From Ancistrus triradiatus (Eukaryota > Chordata > Actinopteri > Siluriformes > Loricariidae): a stretch of 64,000 nucleotides of DNA. Both the position numbers and the translations under genes were made by a program. The stretch spans positions 186,001 to 250,000 of the forward strand of contig JAJAGP010000546.1 in the NCBI GenBank assembly GCA_025084515.1, given 5' to 3'. Of this stretch, positions 40,601-49,600 are shown one piece after another (the stretch's first letter is position 1; each line of letters starts with the position of its first letter). The notes under the pieces are model-generated. The model worked only from the letters and a program-made list of their open reading frames with translations, made no database searches and was not told the origin of the DNA.

Positions 40601-43600
40601 AAAAAAAATAAAAAATTTAAAAAAAGATTGTTAAAAAGGCTGCACACAAGCAATCTCTCTCCCTATAAAACACACACACACACACACACATGTATTACAC
40701 TACTTCAATTGTCAGTGCATCAATATGATTTCAATTCAGACATTAAGTCTGATTAAATCTAATTCTGTTCTTTAGCCATATACCACAGTAAGTAAAAGGT
40801 TTTCAAAACATTTTAACTTTGCTTTTTCCTGGTGAAGGTCACAACTCTGGCAAATATGTTCCCTGGATGAGACACCAGGCCATGGCAGGGCTGGCAAGCG
40901 CTACCTTTGCAGCACCGCTGGACAATCCCTTGACCAGCCTTTCCATCTTCAGTCGCAGCATGCGACGCCTCATCTGGCCAGAAGGTATCACCAAACCTGG
41001 ATTGCTGCAGTGGTGGCTAGCGCACTGGGAGTCTGCAGCACCTCAGCACTCCATTTTTGACTTCACATTTAGTCATCATTTAGTCGTCCTTTTACTGGCT
41101 GGTGGCGTTGTTCAGGACCTTGAATCCTGGATGAGTTCCTTATCCACTGCACCACCACGCCCCCATTTTATAAACCATAAAATTGTATCAGATTTAAAAA
41201 CAGATTTACAATGAGTCCAATTACCTGTATTTAAAATCTGATGTCCTGCAAAACTACCAGCTGTTTACTTAAGCACCCTTGTAAGTAGGGGGATTAGGTT
41301 TTGCATTACAAAAAAGATGCCAAGTGACAATTCCTATTAGGTTTCCACAATTAATGAAAAGACCAGGTTTTAGTTTAGTACATTCAGTCATGGCTCTGTG
41401 CTGGAATTTCAGCTAACAGGTTAATACATTAATAATGAACTCATACATCCTAATATTTTTGACCATATAAAAGTGGTTAGTCCCTCCTGTAGCAATATAG
41501 CAATATAGCAATAATTGTTGAATGACATGTAATAAAACGGTTATTACGGATGTGTCAGTGTCACATTTTCACAGCTGATCTGCTGCTGCTCAGACCGATG
41601 CACTTGTCCGCTCCAATGTGAAGCAAACACACCTTTTTTAATTATGTTTACAGTCTTATTACTTTCACAATTATTTTGAAAGCACACTAATTCAAACAGA
41701 TGATTAATCTCCATTAGGGATCTGTTCTAAGGGCGTACTCACGTTATGCCCGGTACATGTTGTAAATGATCTGGGCCCGAGCACATTTAGAGTGAAAGTT
41801 TGTGAACCCTTTAGAATTTTCTATAATTCTGCATAAATATGACCTAAAACATCATCAGATTTTTTTTGTCCTAAAAGTAGATAAAGAGAACCCAGTTAAA
41901 CAAATGAGATACAAATATTATACTTGGTCATTTATTTATTGAGGAAAATGATCCAACATTACATATTAGTGAGTGGCTAGATTATTAGCAGTTAATTTGA
42001 AGGTGAAATTAGAGTCAGGTGTTTTCAATCACTGGGATGACAATCAGGTGTGAGTGGGCACCCTGTTTTATTTAAAGAACAGGGATCCATCAAAGTCTGC
42101 TCTTCAAGGCACATGTTTGTGGAAGTGTATCATGACTCGAACAAAGGAGATTTTTGGACCTCAGAAAAAGAGTTGGTGATGCTCATCAGTCTGGAAAAGG
42201 TTACAAAACCATCTCTAAACAGTTTGGACTCCACCAATCCACAGTCAGACAGATTGTGTACAAATGGAGGAAATTCAAGACCATTGTTACCCTCCCCAGG
42301 AGTGGTCGACCAACAAAGATCACTCCAAGAGCAAGGTGTGTAATAGTTGGCGAGGTCACAAAGGACCCCAGGGTAACTTCTAAGCAACTGAAGGCCTCTC
42401 TCACACTGGCTAATGTTAATGTTCATGAGTCCACCATCAGAAGAACACTGAACAACAATGGTGTGCATGGCAGGGTTGTAAGGAGAAAGCCACTGCTCTC
42501 CAAAAAGAACATTGCTGCTCGGCTGCAGTTTGGTAAAGATCACGTGGACAAGCCAGAAGGCCATTGGAAGAATGTTGTGTGGACGGATGAGACCAAAATA
42601 GAAGTTTTTGGTTGAAAAGAAAAAAAGCGTTATGTTTGTAGAAAGAAAACACTGCATTCCAGCATAAGAACCTTATCCCATCTGTGGAACATGGTGGTGG
42701 TAGTATCATGGTTTGGCCTGTTTTGCTGCATCTGGGCCAGGATGGCTTTCCATCATTGATGGAACAATGAATTCTGAATGATATCAGAGAATTCTAAAGG
42801 AAAATGTCAGGACATCTGTCCATGAACTGAATCTCAAGAGAAAGTGGGTCATGCAGCAAGACAACGACCCTAAGCTCACAAGTCGTTCTACCAAAGAATG
42901 GTTCAAGAAGAATAAAGGTAATGTTTTGGAATGGCCAAGTCAAAGTCCTGACCTTAATCCAATTGAAATGCTGTGGAAGGACCTGAAGCAAGCAGCTAAT
43001 GTGAGGAAACCCACCAACATCCCAGAGAGAGACGTGTTTAACTGGGTTCTCTTTATCCACAATTAGGACTTGTGTGAAAATCTGACGATGTTCTAGGTCG
43101 AATTTATGAAGAAATAGGGTTTCACAAACTTAAGCACCACTGTACATCATGACACGAGGCGTGCTTACACAGCTTCACGGCTGTACTTACCTTGCAGCTT
43201 TCTGGAGTCATTTTGCACGACATGCTGGCAGAAAGCCCTCTCTTACACCTTACAAAAGATTTATCGATCATGCATGCAGCGAACCGTGCCCGAGTCCACC
43301 TGTTTCAAGTGGGCCTGAGCACGGTTCAGTGTACCTCACCTGAAGACCAAGAACTGACCACAACATGGTGTCTGACCTGTAGCACTCCACCTGGCGGGTG
43401 GAGGAAACAGTGATGAAGGCGTCGATGCGGGCGCAGTAGCACAGAGGCCCTGGCAGCAAGAAGCCGGGCAAGAAGCGGCCGAACACGTAGCTCTCCTGCT
43501 CAAAGAACATCAGCATGCCATCCATGGACTGGATGCAGACGAAGTGATGACCTGTGCACAAGAAAAAGCTCACTGAGAAACAACAAGAAGAACCACAAGT

Positions 43601-46600
43601 ATTCAGCCCAAAGCTGTTCTCATCATCAAAAGGAAACCAGGCAAGTCAGACTTGATGAGGACTGAAGAGCCACATTAGAGGAGCGTTATTTCTCGTCGCT
43701 GACTTGGCTCACGGCGTGACGTTTGATGCCAAACATTTCTGATCGCTTCCTCATGCTGGCTGCATACACAGGGCTCGCTGCGCTCTGATCTGAACTTTAT
43801 GACACGGAAAATGAGGGCTGCTCCGCCGAGCCTCGCGGTGCACTGTAAAGCATGCATGCGAGAGCAGTAATTGGGTCTCTCTGCGCTGTTAAAACCTTGC
43901 GCGTTCGTCAACGAGGGGTCAGCCGGAACCACCACCACAGAAGCACACGTCTCCCATGCGTGTGGAAACCTAATGATACCTGATGTGTGAGGGAAAGCGA
44001 GGCAAGGCTGAGCGTTAATGATTTTGGAAGGTTCAGCGCACAGTAATGAGTTTTAATGGAGTGCATGGAGAGTAATAACTGGGCCTGGCAGAGGGCTCAA
44101 GTGAGCATCGGGCCACCCGGCACACCGTACAGCATGTTCCATTTTCAATCAATTACTCGTTCCCAGCTTCTGGACTTTCCTCTGCTCTGGGGACCTCATT
44201 AATATCACCATATACATGATTAATTAGGCCATTTACGAAGATTGCTTCCCTACCGTTTCCTCTGGGCTGGGATACAGCTCAAAGTTAAGCAAGTTCTCCT
44301 TCTCTCTCTTCTCGGTCTCGCTTCATTGTTTCACAAAATCTCATCCTTACACCTACAACTAATATATTCCTATTGTGACTACCTGTGCAAAGCTCACAAA
44401 TAAGCACATTCTTTACGTTTGTAGAACGTATGCACTTAGCGGAAAAATACACGCCGGTGAGCTAAAAGGTAGGTTTTGCTGCCACCAAGTGGTCAGTTAT
44501 GGCACTGCTTGAGCCTGTTAGCCAAGTTTCTGGATGCTGGCAACAATGTCCAGCCACTCTTGAATCAAAATTGCGCAGTTTAACCAGATTTCATGGATGC
44601 CCTCCCTGGCGTCTTAAGAGGATTCACATCTGGGGATTTTGGGGGTCAGTTCAGATGTGTGACTGCTCCGAAATGTTGATCATGCCAATCAGACACATCT
44701 GGAGCCCTGTCATCTTTGAATACAGAGATGGGAATGTCATGTTCCTCATAACATTCCTGAGCAAAAGACAAAACCTGGTTGTCCACCAGCTCAGTGTAGG
44801 CATTGTGGTTCAAATTTACTGTCACCTCAACCAAAGGACCCATTTCTACAGAATTAAAACACCACCAGAACATCACAGAACCTCCTCCAGCTTAAACACA
44901 CCTTGGATGCTTGTAGGCTTTCTGAAGTCCCTAATGAACACGACACCTAGTATCATTCACATACAGGTAGAAAGGGGATTCATCTGACCAGATAACAGTT
45001 TCCAGGCACGAACAGTCCAGTTGTGTCTTTTCATCCACTGTAACAGGGCAACTTTGTGAGCAGAAGTGAGCAAAGGCCTCTGGCGTGCAACTCTGCTCCA
45101 TATGATCATGGTATGCAGTTCCCTCTGGAGTGGTCTTTCAGAAACGGGTTGTGAAGGACCTGGGTTGACTTCTAGAAGCAATTCTTGCCTGGAAGCACAT
45201 TTCTGACGAGTATCACTTCATTCACACTATGGCCTTTGGCATGCCCAAATGCAATCACTCCTTTTTGCCAATCAAAACACGTGCTTTTCCACACGCCGAA
45301 CAAGACATTCACTGCACTGTACCACCTCTTCTCAATGAATCCCGATACACACGTGCAGATATTTAAAGCCTGATCATCCTCATGCAACGGCATCTGCACC
45401 TTAAACCTTAGACTGCCACCTTAAACCCACAAGGTGATAAGTTTTTGGTCCGTGGAGCTTATATGGGAGAATTAATTTAATCCACCACTTATCCAGTATG
45501 GACAGTGTAAATGCTGATAAGCATCTCTGGCAGCATTTTATTCAGTAACTCATCTGCTACAAATCAGTTGCTGCACCCTGGTAGAATCCTAGCACCCTTC
45601 TACATAGATGATCCAGTGTCAGAACTCCAGTCAGGTCTCAGAGAGAGCTTCCTAAACTGGAATTCAAAGTTGCAGCCAGTCCCTTCAAGAGCACCCTTTA
45701 AAGTAACGCATTTTAAGATGTTCCGTCTTGCTAAAGGGCTCACCGGTGACGCCTCCAAATGGGCCGTAGGTCATGTTGCAGGCTGTCCTCTGCAGATTGT
45801 GCTCGTAGATCAGTCGGAGCTGGTACTGATCGCCGTGTTCCACATTCCCAGCAGTGCCTGAAAGAGAGAAGGCCATTACAAAGCCTGAGTGTTTAAGGTT
45901 GTGTTTAAGCCTCGTAGGCACATCCGTATGATAGCACATTTCTGACTGAGAGCGAAACAAAACAACGCAAGGACACGCTAACCTGTGACGGAGTAGACAG
46001 ACAGTTTTCTTGGGTGCAGCACAGCCAAATGAAGAAGCTCTGAGCAACTGGAGGCACAAACAGGAGTCAAACCAACAAGAAATCGTTCAATCATTTACAG
46101 AAACCAGCAGAACATGCCAAGGTTTTTCCCCCCAAACTCCATGTGTGAACAATCAGTGAAATAAGAAGTCCTGGCAGGGCGATCACTGGGCACGCTCCAC
46201 ACGGCCACACTCCAAAAACGAAGAGAAACATTCCCAAATGCGAAAGAAACTCTTCCAACTCGTGGTTTTACTTGGAACCACTCACATTTCTCAACAATGT
46301 TTGGGGAACAGGAAACAAAAAGCGCAGTATATGACTGTATAAACGTGGGTTTAAACTGCAGTGTGTTCACAGTGCGCCAACAAATATTCGCAACCCTCAA
46401 TCCGCTGTAACGCGACACATCATTACGGATAAAAGCGTGGTTATGAGCTCAAACTGAGCTTCCTTAAACACTAACAAACCAAAACAAGCACAAATCTGAC
46501 AGAAAGAGGAGAGTTTAAAGACTGCAGGAGAACATTTCAGCAGAATGTTACCCAACAACGGACCAAACCTCCTTGGGCGGCCTAAATGTTATATGTATCA

Positions 46601-49600
46601 ATTAAACAAAGTTACCCAATTAATAAGTGTATGGTAAGAGTTCAAATACACAGAAACTAAAGAGAAAAATTGAGAGAGAGAACACACTTAAAGAAAATTT
46701 AATGAAATAAAAAAAACACTATAATAAACTAAATATAATACAATACTGTACTAATGAATAGTACAACAAAGAGAATATAAAACTGTAGAATATAAGAAAT
46801 AGTATATATAATAAACAAAAGAATAAATACAACTAGATCTGCGGAAAGAACTAGAACAGTGCTTGAAATGTGGCAGTGTGGGTTTTTGTCCAAATACTTT
46901 TGGGCACATATCTGTAGATTATATGCATGCGTGTGCATGGTGTGTGGCATGCGTTGTGTTTAGGTGGTGTGTGTGCGTGATTGTGCAGACGATATAACAA
47001 CAGGTCAATTAGCCTCACAGACACTGCGTGCTCTGTGGTGACATCATCGATTTCAGGTAGAACTCGAGTCGTCAGTTGAAATCTGAATTTCGTCAATGCA
47101 TTTCTATGGGAGATTTTTAATACATTGTTATTTTCTTATCCACTTATCCTAGTTAAGGTCCTGGGAATGCTGGTGCCTAACCGTCTACACAGGGCACAAG
47201 GCAGGAACAACCCTAGACAGGGCACCAATCCGTCGTAGGGCGCACACACTCACACACTCATACACAAGCTCACACACGAAGGGCACTTTGGAACACCAAT
47301 TAACCTAACACACGTCTTTGGAATGTGGGTGGAAACCGGAGTAACCGGAGAAAACCCACATAAACATGGGGAGAACATGCAAACTGCACACAGGCGGAGC
47401 CTGGGGTCGGGATCGAACCAGGGATCTCGGAGCTGTGAAAATGATCAATTGGATTCATCAGTTTGTAGTGGGTGGCATTTTAAACAGTGAAACAAACCCC
47501 AAGTATACAACTAAACGGCACAAATACCTTTAGTTAGATAAATACCTTAGTGTGTTTACACTTTGAGGAAAAAATTACTATGACAAGATAATACATGCAT
47601 TTGTGGTTTGGTTTGTTTGTGCCACATATGCATGCTTTATATCACTCACGAGACAAACTTGCCCACTTCCACTTGGATGATGGGGTCTCGCAGCTGCACC
47701 TCCAGCAGCTGGTCGTCCACTCTGCTCTGCTCGCCCAGCCTGACGGCATGGGGGGCAAAGATCCGCAGCATTCCCATGTAGCTGCCCACCACCACCTTAT
47801 CTGTGGGAGAAGATCCACGCAGAGTGTAGGTGAAAGAATATTTATACCATGGCATGTTAGAAGGGCTGATGCTAATATCAGCAGCGTGACTTTGAATTTT
47901 TTTATATTTCATTTGCGCACTTAAGACCAAACTATGATGTTTTTGTTGCTTGTAGGTGAATTAGTTTGAACATCATTTACCCCCTTTGACTCTATAACTT
48001 TGAAAGTTATAAAAATAAGTGGCTGAAATACTGCAGCAAACCATTTTTAAATCAAACGTACTTTCTCTCTTCACAAGAGGGTTTGTGTTTGTTTGTATGT
48101 GCATTTGTTTTTCGTCCACAATTGAACCTTGCTTATCATGGTCAGTGTTGCGGGGGCGTGGTTGAGCACGAATCCTGAACGGGACACCTTTCCATCAAAG
48201 GTTCCTGTTGCAGCTCCAACCAGGCTCCCCCTCTCTCAGTCGTGTCTGCCTCAATCCTAAACTGTTTCCCCTTTGGTTTCCCAGTTGTTTGTATGCTCTG
48301 TGTACTCAAAATTGCAAGCGTCTTTGGGTTTTTGAAAAGCACTATACAAGAATACAGTAAAAGTAAAGGAATGAGTCTGATGGTGATATGTAGCCTGGCT
48401 AAATGACACTTCTGAGATTCAAACCTGTCTCCTGTAATGCTGGGCTTGTGTATTAGAACACTACATCACCCAAGTGCTACAACTTTCAAACATGGGTATT
48501 ATTATTGTTTTTTTTTTAGCTTTTTAATCCTGGACAGGGTCACAGTGGATCCTGCAGCTCTATTGCAGAGCTGGAATCACTAGGCACCTCACGATTCGAT
48601 TACGAGGGCTGTGATTCCATTATTAATCAATCATCAATGCATCTTTTTTTCTATACAGGATTTCTTTTTTCTCACATGACTTTGGTCTCACTGTAGATTA
48701 TGTGGATCGCTGTGTCAGTAATGCCGGCCTTACACCAAACGACTTTTTAGTTGATTTCTTACAGGTATCGGACCAAATAATGGTAACACTGAATATCACT
48801 GTGCTACATTTATTTCTAAATGGACTATTTCATGTTTTGTATATTTATCAGTTCTATGCAAAGTACCACACTGCTAAATGTAAGGGAAAGTATCAACTCA
48901 ACATTAAACTCAACATCCTAGGGTGATTCTGTGTATTGGACTACATAATGCCGATATGCATATTTTACATTATTTTAATTTGAACTATCACTATAAGACT
49001 TATTTGTTTAGATAAATTAGTTTCATTCTTACATTTATCATCTACGCCGCCCAAGGAGGTCGGGTCCCTTTTTGAGTCTTGGTCCTCCCAATAATGTAAA
49101 ATTGTACAGTTGCTTTGAGACAATGCTCCACTGTAAAAAACGCTATATAAATAAATCTGACTTGACTTAAAAATATGTAAAAATTCGAGCACTGAAATAA
49201 CACCAAAATGTAATACTGTACATAAAATAATAAAATGTTTTCAGTTGATCTTAAGATAGCATTACAGTACTTAAGAATTTTACAGCCCGTGTGGCTGACT
49301 AATGCTGTTTTCTATTAACTGATGGAAGAGTACCATGATTAATTTGGGGATAAATCATTACATTTAAGTCATGTTAATGGATCTACCATATGAACCAAAT
49401 ATTATTATTATGCACAAAATGTATCAACTTTTGTTTTGTTATGTATTTGGAATGAACTTGGCCAAACTCTTGTTCTGATTCAATCAGTCATAACATGTAA
49501 GAGAGATATAATTCAGAGGAACTCAGAGAGTCATAAATATCTAATAAAAAAGCCATTAAGAGGTACTGGATTCAGAGTTCTAACAGAGTTCTATACTCTA